The notes under the pieces were generated by a model that did not search any database, was not told the origin of the DNA, and saw nothing but the letters and a program-made list of their open reading frames with translations. 64,000 nucleotides of DNA from Pontibacter kalidii (GTDB taxonomy: Bacteria; Bacteroidota; Bacteroidia; Cytophagales; Hymenobacteraceae): the NCBI RefSeq assembly GCF_026278245.1, contig NZ_CP111079.1, positions 4,770,501 through 4,834,500 on the forward strand, in the 5' to 3' direction. Of the stretch, positions 1-8,514 are shown in pieces; the stretch's first letter is position 1, and the number at the start of each line of letters is the position of its first letter. The position numbers were made by a program, and so were the translations under genes.

Positions 1-563
1 GGCGCGGCAACCTGGCCGACAGCTTATACCTGACGCTGCCCGTGCAGTTTACCGCCCAGCATAAAGGCGGGCAGATAGATGCCTCCGACCTGCCGCTAAC
101 CACCGTAGCTAACGTAGCCATAGGCCTGGAGTTGGAGAAGAAGTATAACCGGCGCGTGTTACACAGGTTGTACACCAAGAATTATATGGTTGGCTTCAAG
201 GATTTCTCTAACGAGCTGCAGCTGCCCTATGAGCAGGGACACGGGGTATACTTTAACGTTGGCGCCGATACCAAATACCAGGATGTGATGCTGAGCTACT
301 GGCGCGGTGATGGGTACATATCTGAGTTGGGTGGCAAGCTTTACCAGTCGGCCTCCACCACCTTCAAGCACCCCGATCACCTGGAGGAGGAGCGGGAGCT
401 GCTTATTCTACGGCTGATGAAGGACGTTGAGCTAGAAGAAGGCCTGACCCTGACCCTGCGCCTCGAGCCGCTCTGGGACTTCAACGACCCAAAGCTAGAA
501 TTCTCCAGTGGCTTCTACCTCAGCTTCAATACAGACTTTTTCCTGGCCAAGGCAAAGCGATAA
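1..563 (+). CDS. C-terminal part of an outer-membrane barrel-like protein (5' end outside window)
   Basis: The reading frame is open from base 3, so the visible 187 residues are the end of a longer protein; a GTG at base 42 should not be taken as the start. The visible part alternates short polar and hydrophobic stretches rich in Tyr, Phe and Leu (LYLTLPVQF, FYLSFNTDFF), as in amphipathic strands of Bacteroidota outer-membrane barrels. No catalytic motif was recognised. The protein ends KAKR rather than in the usual terminal Phe, so the barrel assignment is an inference. It is followed by a repeat island, so it is probably the last gene of its unit. Confidence 0.6.
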   Translation, partial: RGNLADSLYLTLPVQFTAQHKGGQIDASDLPLTTVANVAIGLELEKKYNRRVLHRLYTKNYMVGFKDFSNELQLPYEQGHGVYFNVGADTKYQDVMLSYWRGDGYISELGGKLYQSASTTFKHPDHLEEERELLILRLMKDVELEEGLTLTLRLEPLWDFNDPKLEFSSGFYLSFNTDFFLAKAKR

Positions 564-569
564 GTATGA

Positions 570-1200
570 GAAGGCGGAGTTGATTGATAAGGTGCTTTGT
601 CCTAAGCTGGCGTAGCTGCAGTTTGTCATCGGTTTATACTTCGGCTATACTTTATACTTCCATGGTGCAAGCGTCCGCTTGTGGCTTTGCTGCCGCTGTT
701 TCCCGTGAATTGAGACAAGCTATCCTTACTAGCTACAGTTCATCCACGGCTTTACAACCTGCATTGTTTCACCTCTGACTTTGGCTCGCTCAAGCCCGCG
801 AGGGCTCGTCTTCCCGCATCGCGCTGCTTTCGCTTCCTGCCCTCGTGCCTCGGGCTGCCTCGCTGCCGCTCGTCACAGGAACCTCTCGAGGCGCTCAACG
901 GAAAGACTGGGACCAGATTCTATAGCCACCGCTATTTGTCATCTCGACCTTTGGGAGAGATCACTTTAGAATTCCCGATAGATCCTCTCGCACTGCTCGA
1001 GAGGACAGGGAGTGTGGCAAGTATGATTCCCCTCCTTGGAGGGGTTAGGGGTGGGTTCATACTTTGTAGGGACAGATCGCGACCTGTCCGCTTTCGGCAG
1101 CAACTATGAAACTTGTACTTCAGCTAAAGCAATGACAGGCTCCCCTCCTTGGACAAGGAGGGGTAGGGGTGGTTGGCCCCGGTACTTTAAACCAAGATTT
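570..1200. repeat. Intergenic repeat island 1
   Basis: This 630-base stretch between two genes holds no convincing coding sequence. It is a mosaic of modules that recur elsewhere. There is a hairpin-string segment (about 600-690) with AAGCGTCCGCTTG-type palindromes. A roughly 300-base composite (about 690-1012) is in inverse orientation to the copies near 31.0 and 52.6 kb. A second composite (1026-1180) starts with the 32-bp GGGG-type repeat and contains the palindrome-like GGACAGATCGCGACCTGTCC (1070-1089). Three TATACTT words lie in about 30 bases near 636-662. Short open frames at 584-778 and 781-969 lie wholly inside the repeats and are not counted as genes. Confidence 0.8.
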
Positions 1201-1201
1201 A

Positions 1202-1870
1202 CTACACTATAGCCGTCGAGCTGGCTTTCTCCTGCTGCTGTACTTTCTCGAAGTCCTGGCGGGTGAAGCCGTAATAGCTTAGATCCAACAGTTTGTCGGA
1301 GTCGGCGCCGCGGTAGTCGCTGCGCAGTACACCCTCTTTCACAAATCCGCAGCCCTGGGCCAGCGAGCCGTAACTCTCGTTGGCACTGGTGCAGCGCAGG
1401 TATATTTTATTCAGTCCCAGCGGCCCGAAGGCAAACCGGATCACCTCCTGCAGTGCCTCCTGTGCCAGTTGCCGGGTGGCAGGCCAGGCAGCAAAGTATA
1501 AACCCAGCTCAGCCTTAGGGATAGTGCGGTCCAGGTTCTTGAGGGCGATGTCGCCGATGTAATGGTTGTCCTCTTTCTGCCAGACGCCAAAGTCGAAGAT
1601 GCGCCGATTCTCCCAGTCGGTGCGTAGTTGCTGCACCTGCGAGCGGGCATCGTCCAGCATGCGCACCCGCGCCAGGCGGCCAGAGAAAGCAGGTTTCAGG
1701 TATGCCATGTTCTCCTGCAGCAGGCGCATAAAATCCTGCTCGTCTCCCTCCTGGTAAGGCCGCAGAAGCAGGTGTTCTGTCTCTAACTGCTCATCAAAGT
1801 CCTCAGCAATAGTATTGTATAAAAAGCTCATGTAGTCTGATGTATATGTGTGATGCTGTTGTTCCGTCAT
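1202..1870 (-). CDS. GNAT-family N-acetyltransferase (RimJ/RimL type)
   Basis: A 222-residue protein that probably transfers an acetyl group from acetyl-CoA to an amine, perhaps a protein N-terminus or small molecule; the substrate cannot be read from sequence. The N-terminal pattern LETEHLLLRPYQEGDEQDF is typical of the RimJ/RimL branch, and the C-terminal half has the family layout with alternating strands and a late SxxLAxxxGFxxEG-like segment (GSLAQGCGFVKEG). An alternative Met lies 13 codons in (MSFLYN). It stands alone, divergent from the SDR gene at 1987, with a repeat island downstream. Confidence 0.8.
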   Translation of the reverse strand: MTEQQHHTYTSDYMSFLYNTIAEDFDEQLETEHLLLRPYQEGDEQDFMRLLQENMAYLKPAFSGRLARVRMLDDARSQVQQLRTDWENRRIFDFGVWQKEDNHYIGDIALKNLDRTIPKAELGLYFAAWPATRQLAQEALQEVIRFAFGPLGLNKIYLRCTSANESYGSLAQGCGFVKEGVLRSDYRGADSDKLLDLSYYGFTRQDFEKVQQQEKASSTAIV

Positions 1871-1986
1871 ACGCTAATCACTATAAAACGTGCTGCTAGG
1901 CTGGTATGTTTATACTTCTTTAACTGTAACTATACTTATGCCGTTAAAAAATACAATCTAATTGTTCAGCAAATTATTTAAAGCAA

Positions 1987-2850
1987 ATGGGAAACAGACT
2001 TAAAGGAAAGGTGGCCATCGTGACAGGCGGTGGCGCGGGTATCGGCGAAGCCATCAGTAAGAAATTCGCCAGTGAAGGAGCCATGGTGGTTGTGGCTGGT
2101 TTTCCGGAAGACCCGGTGGAGGACGTGGCGCGGGAAATACAGGAGGAGGGAGGTACTGCCATCCCTTTCACCGCCGACCTGTCCCTGCTGGCCAACGCCG
2201 AGAGCTGCGTGCAGCTGGCCGTGAAGCAATACGGCAAACTCGACATCCTGATCAACAACGCGGGCACCTTTCCGGAGGTGAACATGCTCTCCGATTACTC
2301 GGAGGAGGCCTTCGACTACCTGCTCAAAAACAACATCCGGACAGCCTTTGTGATGAGCAAGGCAGCGCTGCCGGAGCTGCAGAAAACCAAAGGGAACATC
2401 GTTTGCGCCGGCTCCGAGTCGGGTGCACTGGGCATTGCGCAAAATGCGCCGTATGGCGGCACCAAGGGCTTCATGCACGCCTTTACCAAGGGGCTGGCGG
2501 CGGAGCAGGCGCAGAAGGGCGTGCGCTGCAATATTGTGGCGCCCGGCCCCATCGACACCGGCTGGACCCACAAGGAAACCGGTCCGATGGACAAGCAAAT
2601 GGAGCAGATGGTGACGCAAGGCACACTGATGGGCCGGCGGGGCACGCCGGAGGAAGTGGCTAACGTATACCTGTTCCTGGCTTCGGAGGAGGCCTCGTAT
2701 GTAACCGGTGCCATCTTCCCGGTAGATGGCGGCACGCTTATCGCCAAAGGCCCAGCCGGCGACATGGCTGCACAAAGTATGAAAACGCAGCCGGATGGGG
2801 AGTTGAAACTGAAGCACTCCAGGGAAAGCCATACCTCGATCAGGAAGTAG
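1987..2850 (+). CDS. SDR-family NAD(P)-dependent oxidoreductase
   Basis: A 287-residue short-chain dehydrogenase/reductase, predicted to oxidise or reduce a carbonyl/alcohol using NAD(P). The Rossmann glycine motif TGGGAGIG is at residues 13-20, NNAG at about 90, a Ser in the GSESGALG segment at about 143 and the catalytic YGGTK at about 156-160, so the active site is intact. The core ends at VDGGTLIAKGPAG and is followed by an unusual charged tail of about 30 residues. The substrate is unknown. It is monocistronic: it diverges from the GNAT gene and ends at a long bidirectional terminator shared with the convergent gene at 2926. Confidence 0.88.
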   Translation: MGNRLKGKVAIVTGGGAGIGEAISKKFASEGAMVVVAGFPEDPVEDVAREIQEEGGTAIPFTADLSLLANAESCVQLAVKQYGKLDILINNAGTFPEVNMLSDYSEEAFDYLLKNNIRTAFVMSKAALPELQKTKGNIVCAGSESGALGIAQNAPYGGTKGFMHAFTKGLAAEQAQKGVRCNIVAPGPIDTGWTHKETGPMDKQMEQMVTQGTLMGRRGTPEEVANVYLFLASEEASYVTGAIFPVDGGTLIAKGPAGDMAAQSMKTQPDGELKLKHSRESHTSIRK

Positions 2851-2863
2851 GTAAAACAGCTCT

Positions 2864-2911
2864 AAAACCGGAAAGCCACTCCTGTAAGTATGGGAGTGGC
2901 TTTCCGGTTTT
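2864..2911. terminator. Bidirectional terminator, 19-bp perfect stem
   Basis: Arms 2864-2882 and 2893-2911 pair perfectly over 19 bp around a 10-base loop. The stem begins with AAAA and ends with TTTT, so it can terminate both the SDR transcript and the convergent minus-strand gene. The loop contains the word AAGTATG. Confidence 0.85.
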
Positions 2912-2925
2912 ATACTTTATACTGG

Positions 2926-3354
2926 CTACGCGTTCAGGTACGGGTAATTAAAGTGTTTCGGACTGTGCAGGTTCTGCTGAATCATCATGACCTCCAGGGT
3001 ATGGGCCGTTTCTTTAAAGAACTCCAGGCGGCGGTAGAGCATCTCTTTCTGCAGCACAGTGCCGGTGGCGGTTCTTATGTAGGCTTTCTTATCCTCCAGC
3101 ACACGGTGCATCACCTCGTTTGCCTGCTCCTCGTTTTGGGCGTACCACTGTTGGAAATCGAACAGGCGGGCTGCTCCCGGCGTGGCTGACGTAAAATCCA
3201 GTCCGTGCAGGCGCAGCACATCAGCCAGCAGGTCCACCTCCAGCGGAATGGAGGTGTTGTAAGGCATGGTACGCACTTCCAGTTTACTGTTAAGCGCGCT
3301 CGCAATGCGGGCCAGGTTATCTTTAAAGCGAAGGAATAAAGCAGCCGCTTCCAT
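2926..3354 (-). CDS. Conserved-looking hypothetical protein, 142 aa
   Basis: A soluble, mostly helical 142-residue protein without signal peptide or recognised motif. It has charged amphipathic stretches (FKDNLARIASALNSKLE, EEQANEVMHRVLEDKKAY), which argue for a real gene. It ends at the terminator shared with the SDR gene, and codon use matches its neighbours. No function is proposed. Confidence 0.65.
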   Translation of the reverse strand: MEAAALFLRFKDNLARIASALNSKLEVRTMPYNTSIPLEVDLLADVLRLHGLDFTSATPGAARLFDFQQWYAQNEEQANEVMHRVLEDKKAYIRTATGTVLQKEMLYRRLEFFKETAHTLEVMMIQQNLHSPKHFNYPYLNA

Positions 3355-3429
3355 ATCTCTATCAGGTAAATTAAACTATAAGTATGGGCGCAAAATTACA
3401 CCAATAAGTTTGAATTGCAATTAACGGGA

Positions 3430-3599
3430 TTTTGAATGAGGGGATGAGCGATGGAGTGAATCTTCTCCATGTCATCCTGGAAGGATCTTGTTGGCGAGTA
3501 GCTACTGCTTGTATACAAGGCAACCAAGATCTTTACAAGATAACAGAACTGGGAGAGCATCCCATTCACTCATTCAAAATTCACGCATTCAAAATTAGC
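3430..3599. repeat. Short intergenic repeat downstream of the MoxR gene
   Basis: The stretch contains TCATCCTGGAAGGATCTTG followed by GAGTAGCTACTGC and an inverted AAGATCTT, a type of Bacteroidota intergenic sequence, flanked by near-repeats of CATTCACTCATTCAAAATT and ATTCAAAATTAG. I see no coding sequence here. Confidence 0.4.
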
Positions 3600-4565
3600 C
3601 TACAGCAGCTCCCGGATCAGTTGTTCTTCTGTAACGCCCTCGGCCTCGGCCTTGAAGTTGCGCACGATGCGGTGGCGAAGTATGGGCAGCGCCACTTCCT
3701 GCACGTCCTCAATATCGGGGCTATATTTACCGTTGAGGATGGCGTTGCACTTGGCGCCCACGATCAGGTGCTGCGAGGCCCTTGGGCCCGCGCCCCACTC
3801 CAGGAACTGATTTGCCTGCTTAGAGGCCATCGGCATGTTCGGGCGAGTCTGGTGCACCAGCTTTACGGCATACTCCACCACATTGTCAGTAACCGGCACG
3901 CGGCGCACCAGCTGCTGAAAGGCAAGTATGTCGTCGGCGTGCAGGATCTTGCGGAGTTGGTGGGTGGCAGCGCCCGTGGTGTTCTTTACGATCTGCAGTT
4001 CTGACTCGTAGCTTGGGTAGCCTAGTGTGATGTTGAACATAAAGCGGTCGAGCTGCGCTTCGGGCAGGGGATAAGTGCCCTCCTGCTCGATCGGGTTTTG
4101 GGTGGCCAGCACAAAGAATGGTTCCGGAAGGCGGTACCTGTGGCCCGCCACGGTTACGGCGTGCTCCTGCATGGCCTCCAGCAGGGCGGCCTGCGTCTTA
4201 GGGGGCGTCCGGTTAATCTCGTCGGCTAGCACGATGTTGGCAAAGATAGGACCCGTCACAAACCGGAAGTTGCGCTCGTTGTCCAGGGTCTCGGCCCCCA
4301 CGATATCGGAGGGCATCAGGTCGGGCGTGAACTGCACCCGGTTAAAGCTCATATCCAGCGTGGAGGCGATGGTTTGGATGAGGAGCGTTTTGGCCAGCCC
4401 CGGCACCCCCACCAACAGGCAGTGCCCCTGACAAAAAACAGCTGTAAGTACCAACCTTACGACCTCGTCCTGGCCTACAATCACTTTTGATATCTCAGAA
4501 GTGAGCTCCCGGTAGGAGTGGTGCAGGGCGTCGGCTGCTTCTTTGTCAGAGGTGAACTGCGTCAT
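3600..4565 (-). CDS. MoxR-family AAA+ ATPase
   Basis: A 321-residue MoxR-type AAA+ ATPase, thought to act as a chaperone that remodels or activates partner proteins, often with von Willebrand A-domain (Bat) proteins. The Walker A GVPGLAKT is at residues 53-60, followed by a Walker B with the MoxR signature ADEINRTPPKTQAALLEAMQ and a sensor region ATQNPIEQEGTYPLPEAQ. The length is normal. It starts 6 bases after the stop of the upstream foldase gene, so the two are probably co-transcribed. No Bat/DUF58 gene follows, whereas a batD gene is present 23 kb away. Confidence 0.92.
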   Translation of the reverse strand: MTQFTSDKEAADALHHSYRELTSEISKVIVGQDEVVRLVLTAVFCQGHCLLVGVPGLAKTLLIQTIASTLDMSFNRVQFTPDLMPSDIVGAETLDNERNFRFVTGPIFANIVLADEINRTPPKTQAALLEAMQEHAVTVAGHRYRLPEPFFVLATQNPIEQEGTYPLPEAQLDRFMFNITLGYPSYESELQIVKNTTGAATHQLRKILHADDILAFQQLVRRVPVTDNVVEYAVKLVHQTRPNMPMASKQANQFLEWGAGPRASQHLIVGAKCNAILNGKYSPDIEDVQEVALPILRHRIVRNFKAEAEGVTEEQLIRELL

Positions 4566-4571
4566 AGTCTG

Positions 4572-5942
4572 TTATTGCGTTAGTTGCTGGAGCCCACTGC
4601 AATCCTGGTACTCCGGGTCTACTTCTATGTAAACGGTGTTGATGTTCTTCTTAAACCACTCGTTTACGGCTTTGCTGCGCCGCTCGGCCAGGGCCGCGTT
4701 GGCAATTTTCTGGTAATCGTCCGTCAGGTTCGCCAGGTGCGGGGGCGTTTTCGACTTCAGGTACAGAATACGCACGGCATCCTTGCCATCTGGCGTGGTA
4801 AAGGCCACAGGCCTGGAAATCTCGCCTACCTCAAGGGTATCGATCACAAAGAAAATGGCCGGGTCCACCTGGTCCATCGGGATGTAGGTGGTGCCAGTGG
4901 CACGGCTCGTGAGCATGCCGCCATTGTCTTTGGTGTTGGTATCGTCGGAGTACTCCTTGGCGGCCTTGGCAAATGAAATACTATCGTTCACGATCAGCGT
5001 ACGGATGCTGTCCAGCTCGGCGGAGGCGGCGGCAATGTCTACCGTGGCGGTGGCCGGCTTTATCAGGATGTGGCGCGTGTTAAACTCCTGCCCGCGGCGC
5101 TCGATCAGCTGTATCAGGTGGAACCCGAACTGCGACTCGATCACGTTGGAGATGCCGCCCGGTTCCAGGCGCAGGGCGGCAGCCTCGTACTCCGGTACCA
5201 GTTCCTTCTTCTTAAAGAAGCCAAGCGTACCTCCGTCCTGGGCAGAGCCCGGGTCCTGCGAGTACTGCTTGGCCAGCGTGGCGAAATCCTCACCGGCCAG
5301 TATACGCTTACGCAGCTCTTCCAGTTTCTGGCGCGCCTCCTGCTTCTGCTCGCGGCCAATCTCGGCAATGTTCACGATCTGGCCAATCTCTACTTCGGTG
5401 GAGAAGTAGGGCAGGCTGTCCTTCGGGATGTTGTTAAAGTACCTTTTGATCTCTTTAGGAGTTACGGATACTTTGCTCGTGATCTCACGCTGCATGCGTT
5501 CCATTACCAGCTGCTCACGCACAGTTTTGCGCAACTCGTCTTTTAGTTGGCGTAGGCTTTTGTTGTAGTATTGCTCCAGGCGCTCGGTGCCGCCCACCTG
5601 GCTGGCCAGGTAGTTGATCCGGTCGTTTAGCTCGCTTGCAACCATACCATCTTCTACTGTGATAGAATCGATCTCGGCGCGGGCCAGCAGCAGCTTGTCC
5701 TGCAGCAGCGAGGTAAACACCTGGCACTTCAACCCCTCGTTGGGCTGTTGCTTGGACTGGGCCAGGTACTGCAGGTAGCCAAACTCCAAGTCGGAGCGGA
5801 GGATGACGTGGTTATCCACCTTGGCGATGATGCCATCCACCTGCACCTGCTGCACAGGTGCCTGGGCCTGGGCCTGTGCAGATAAGACGATGAGGCAGAG
5901 TGTTGCAAAGGCCGATAGGGCGAACTGATGAATCTTTTTCAA
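4572..5942 (-). CDS. SurA-like periplasmic peptidylprolyl isomerase
   Basis: A 456-residue secreted foldase that probably helps outer-membrane proteins fold. Residues 1 to about 27 form a signal peptide ending AQAQA. A SurA-type N-terminal chaperone region follows (VDNHVILRSDLE, QLVMERMQREI), then two parvulin (PpiC) domains at about 175-285 and 290-395. The first shows the GTLGFFKKKELVPEYEAAA pattern and the second the GGMLTSR variant. It lies between a second PpiC-type lipoprotein (6046) upstream and moxR downstream, forming an envelope-biogenesis operon. Confidence 0.92.
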   Translation of the reverse strand: MKKIHQFALSAFATLCLIVLSAQAQAQAPVQQVQVDGIIAKVDNHVILRSDLEFGYLQYLAQSKQQPNEGLKCQVFTSLLQDKLLLARAEIDSITVEDGMVASELNDRINYLASQVGGTERLEQYYNKSLRQLKDELRKTVREQLVMERMQREITSKVSVTPKEIKRYFNNIPKDSLPYFSTEVEIGQIVNIAEIGREQKQEARQKLEELRKRILAGEDFATLAKQYSQDPGSAQDGGTLGFFKKKELVPEYEAAALRLEPGGISNVIESQFGFHLIQLIERRGQEFNTRHILIKPATATVDIAAASAELDSIRTLIVNDSISFAKAAKEYSDDTNTKDNGGMLTSRATGTTYIPMDQVDPAIFFVIDTLEVGEISRPVAFTTPDGKDAVRILYLKSKTPPHLANLTDDYQKIANAALAERRSKAVNEWFKKNINTVYIEVDPEYQDCSGLQQLTQ

Positions 5943-6045
5943 GGGATCTATCTTAATTTATACTTATGCTCGGAAATAACGCACAAGTTACTTCTTTATT
6001 CTGAAATACCCGAAAAGCGGGGCAAAATAGGGAACGGGGCCGGGG

Positions 6046-8346
6046 TTACTGACGTACCAGTTTCTCTACCTCGTCTTCCTTCACCTCAACCGGGTACTTG
6101 CTGCGCAACTCCTGCACCCACTGCTCCTCCAGGTAGTTCTGGTAGTCAGAGATAACCGGGCCGCGCACCTCGCTCAATTCTTTGTAAGCCGGCTCCAGCA
6201 CATCTTTTATGATGATGAGGTACTCGCGGCCGTTCTGCTGCGCGGCGTAGGTGCCTTCTTTCCACTCCACGGCATCCAGCGCTTTGTTCTCGCCGCGCTG
6301 GAATTTCTTCTCCATTAACTGCACGGCCAGCGGGTTGTCCTTGTTCAGGCTCTCGGCCAGGGCTGCCAGCTCCGGAGTGTAAAGCGTGAAGGAGACGCGG
6401 CGGTTGCGGCGGCGGCCAGCCTCCGTGTTGTCGGAGCCTGCCTGCTTGCTTTTGCCCAGGCTGTTGCTGGTAAGTTGCGCGGCCGGCACGCCTTGCTGCT
6501 GCAGGTATACTTTGGCGGCATTGGCACGGGCCTCCGCCACTTTGGTGTTCTCGCGGGCGTCGGTGTGGCCCGTAATCTCCAGCGTCAGGGTTTCGTTCTG
6601 CTGTAGCAGCTCCGCCAGCTTACCCAGCTCCGCTTTACCATCAGCCGTAAGTTCGGCCTTGTTCTGCTCAAACAGCACGTCGTTCACCTTGGCAAACGAT
6701 ACCGGGTAGCGGCGCTTGCTTAACTGCTGCTGCGCCTGCTGTAGCAGCTCCTTGCTGGCCGCGCTGATCACGATAGCGTCGGCGCGCTCGCCCCATTTAT
6801 ACTTCTCGCGGTTTTGGTTAAAGTAAGTGCGCAGGCCAACGGTGTCTTCAATGGCTCTGCTCCATACTTTCTCGTCCATCAGCTGGAACAGCAGGATACC
6901 ATCGTGGTACTCCTGCACCAGCATGCGGTAGTCGGTATATTTGTTCTCGAGGTTGTTGCGCTCATACTCCAGCAAGCTCTGCTCAGCAAAGTTATCGTAG
7001 AGCAGGTTCATGGCATGGGCAGCGCTGCCGTTGGTGCGCGGGCGCTGCTCCTCCTTTACGTAAGTATAAAAATCAGCCACCGTATAGTTTTTGCCCTGAA
7101 TGGAGAAGAGTGTCTGCTTCAGTGCCTTGTCGCTATCATTATAGGTCCAGTTGCCCTGCAGCAGCTCGTCAGTGGCTTTGGCCAGCGCGGCGGCTTTTGC
7201 CTCGGTGTTCTCCGTAAAGTTGTTCTCCTGCTTAATGCGCTTCAGGAAAGCAGCCTTGTTCAGCTCGGAGCGGGAATCTTTGGCTATCTTGTTGCGCAGG
7301 TGCTGCTCCATCTCCTCGTAAGGCGGCAGGCTACGCTTTTCTACCATTTTAATGATGTGCCAGCCATAGGGCGTGTACACGGGTTTGGAGATATCCCCAG
7401 CTTTCTGCAGGCCAAAAGCGGCCTCCTCAAAGGCCGGAATCATGCGGCCGGTGCCGAACCATGGCAGCTCACCGCCGTTGCCGGCTGTGTTGGCATCCTC
7501 GGAGAACTCAGTGGCTAATTTTCCCCAGTTCTCGCCTCGCTGCAGGCGGCGATAAATGGCGTCTATGCGCTGCTTGGCTGCCAGCGAGTCAGCGGCAGGG
7601 GCGCCCGGCTTGGAGCGCACCATGATGTGGGCTACCTTCGCCTCGCCACGGGCCTCGCGCTTGTCGTTCACCTTTATTAGGTGGTAGCCGAAGCGGGTGC
7701 GCACCGGCATGGATATCTCTCCCTTTGCAGTTTTGTAGGCGGCGTCTTCAAACGGGTACACCATCTGCAGGGCGGTAAAGTACCCCAGCTCGCCTTTGTT
7801 ATCGGCGGCAGATGGGTCCTGCGAATGCTCTTTTGCCAGCTGGCCAAAGTCCTCGCCGCCCTGGGCACGCCTGCGCAGCTCCATCACGCGGTTGTAGGCC
7901 GCCAGCGTGTCTTCCGGCGCAGCATCGGGAGCAAGCGAGATAAGTATGTGCGAGGCGTTCACCTCCTGCTTCATCCGCTCGTAGGCCTCCTTCACCAACT
8001 GGTCGGTTACGCTTTTCTCGGTCAGGTAGGGCTGTGCCAACTGCTCTTTGTAACCTTCCAGCTCGCGCTTAAAAGCCATGGTGGTGTCCAGGCCGCGCTT
8101 TTCGGCCTCCATCACTTTCAGCTTAAAATTGGTGTACAAGTTCAGGTAGTCTGCCACGCTCTCGCGGGTGTAGGCATCGTCGTTGCCGCCGTTGTTCTTC
8201 TCGTACACATAACGGAACTCGGAAGTGGAGATAGGCTGGGAGCCAAGCGTAGCGATTGCGGGTTCTTTACTGCTGTTCTTATTGGAGGCGGTGCAGCCGG
8301 CAAGGGCCAGGGCGGCTACCGCAGCCAGTAGGTAGTTGCTGCGCAT
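6046..8346 (-). CDS. Peptidylprolyl isomerase lipoprotein with embedded OmpA-like domain
   Basis: A 766-residue predicted lipoprotein. The chosen start (MRSNYLLAAVAALALAGC) puts a lipobox LAGC right after the signal peptide; an in-frame Met 19 codons earlier would spoil the signal. Two parvulin domains follow at about residues 130-230 and 240-345 (GELGYFTALQM, GELPWFGTGRM). A helical region then leads into an OmpA/Pal peptidoglycan-binding domain at about 545-645 (NDVLFEQNKAELTADG, ITGHTDARENTKVAEARA, GRRRNRRVSF). After it the foldase-type C-terminus resumes (VEWKEGTYAAQQNGREYL, DYQNYLEEQWVQELRSKYPV). It is first gene of the operon with surA-like and moxR genes. Confidence 0.88.
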   Translation of the reverse strand: MRSNYLLAAVAALALAGCTASNKNSSKEPAIATLGSQPISTSEFRYVYEKNNGGNDDAYTRESVADYLNLYTNFKLKVMEAEKRGLDTTMAFKRELEGYKEQLAQPYLTEKSVTDQLVKEAYERMKQEVNASHILISLAPDAAPEDTLAAYNRVMELRRRAQGGEDFGQLAKEHSQDPSAADNKGELGYFTALQMVYPFEDAAYKTAKGEISMPVRTRFGYHLIKVNDKREARGEAKVAHIMVRSKPGAPAADSLAAKQRIDAIYRRLQRGENWGKLATEFSEDANTAGNGGELPWFGTGRMIPAFEEAAFGLQKAGDISKPVYTPYGWHIIKMVEKRSLPPYEEMEQHLRNKIAKDSRSELNKAAFLKRIKQENNFTENTEAKAAALAKATDELLQGNWTYNDSDKALKQTLFSIQGKNYTVADFYTYVKEEQRPRTNGSAAHAMNLLYDNFAEQSLLEYERNNLENKYTDYRMLVQEYHDGILLFQLMDEKVWSRAIEDTVGLRTYFNQNREKYKWGERADAIVISAASKELLQQAQQQLSKRRYPVSFAKVNDVLFEQNKAELTADGKAELGKLAELLQQNETLTLEITGHTDARENTKVAEARANAAKVYLQQQGVPAAQLTSNSLGKSKQAGSDNTEAGRRRNRRVSFTLYTPELAALAESLNKDNPLAVQLMEKKFQRGENKALDAVEWKEGTYAAQQNGREYLIIIKDVLEPAYKELSEVRGPVISDYQNYLEEQWVQELRSKYPVEVKEDEVEKLVRQ

Positions 8347-8514
8347 AGGTTGATTTAAAATCAAGATTTTCTTTGTTGTTGATCCGGGGGCCGGACGGTG
8401 CAATTTTAGCTAAAATTTCTGACAGATAAATCAAAAACTATAACCATAATACAATTGCAGAGGTATTTGTTCCCGGATAACGGAAGGAGGCGCAGCCAAA
8501 GTATGTAAGTGCCT

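Noticed and set aside
584..969. Two open frames in repeat island 1
   Set aside because: They lie completely inside repeat modules and reappear in pieces with each repeat copy; the translations are low-quality.
8347..8403. Upstream Met as the start of the PPIase-OmpA lipoprotein
   Set aside because: It would place 19 polar residues in front of a proper signal peptide with lipobox.
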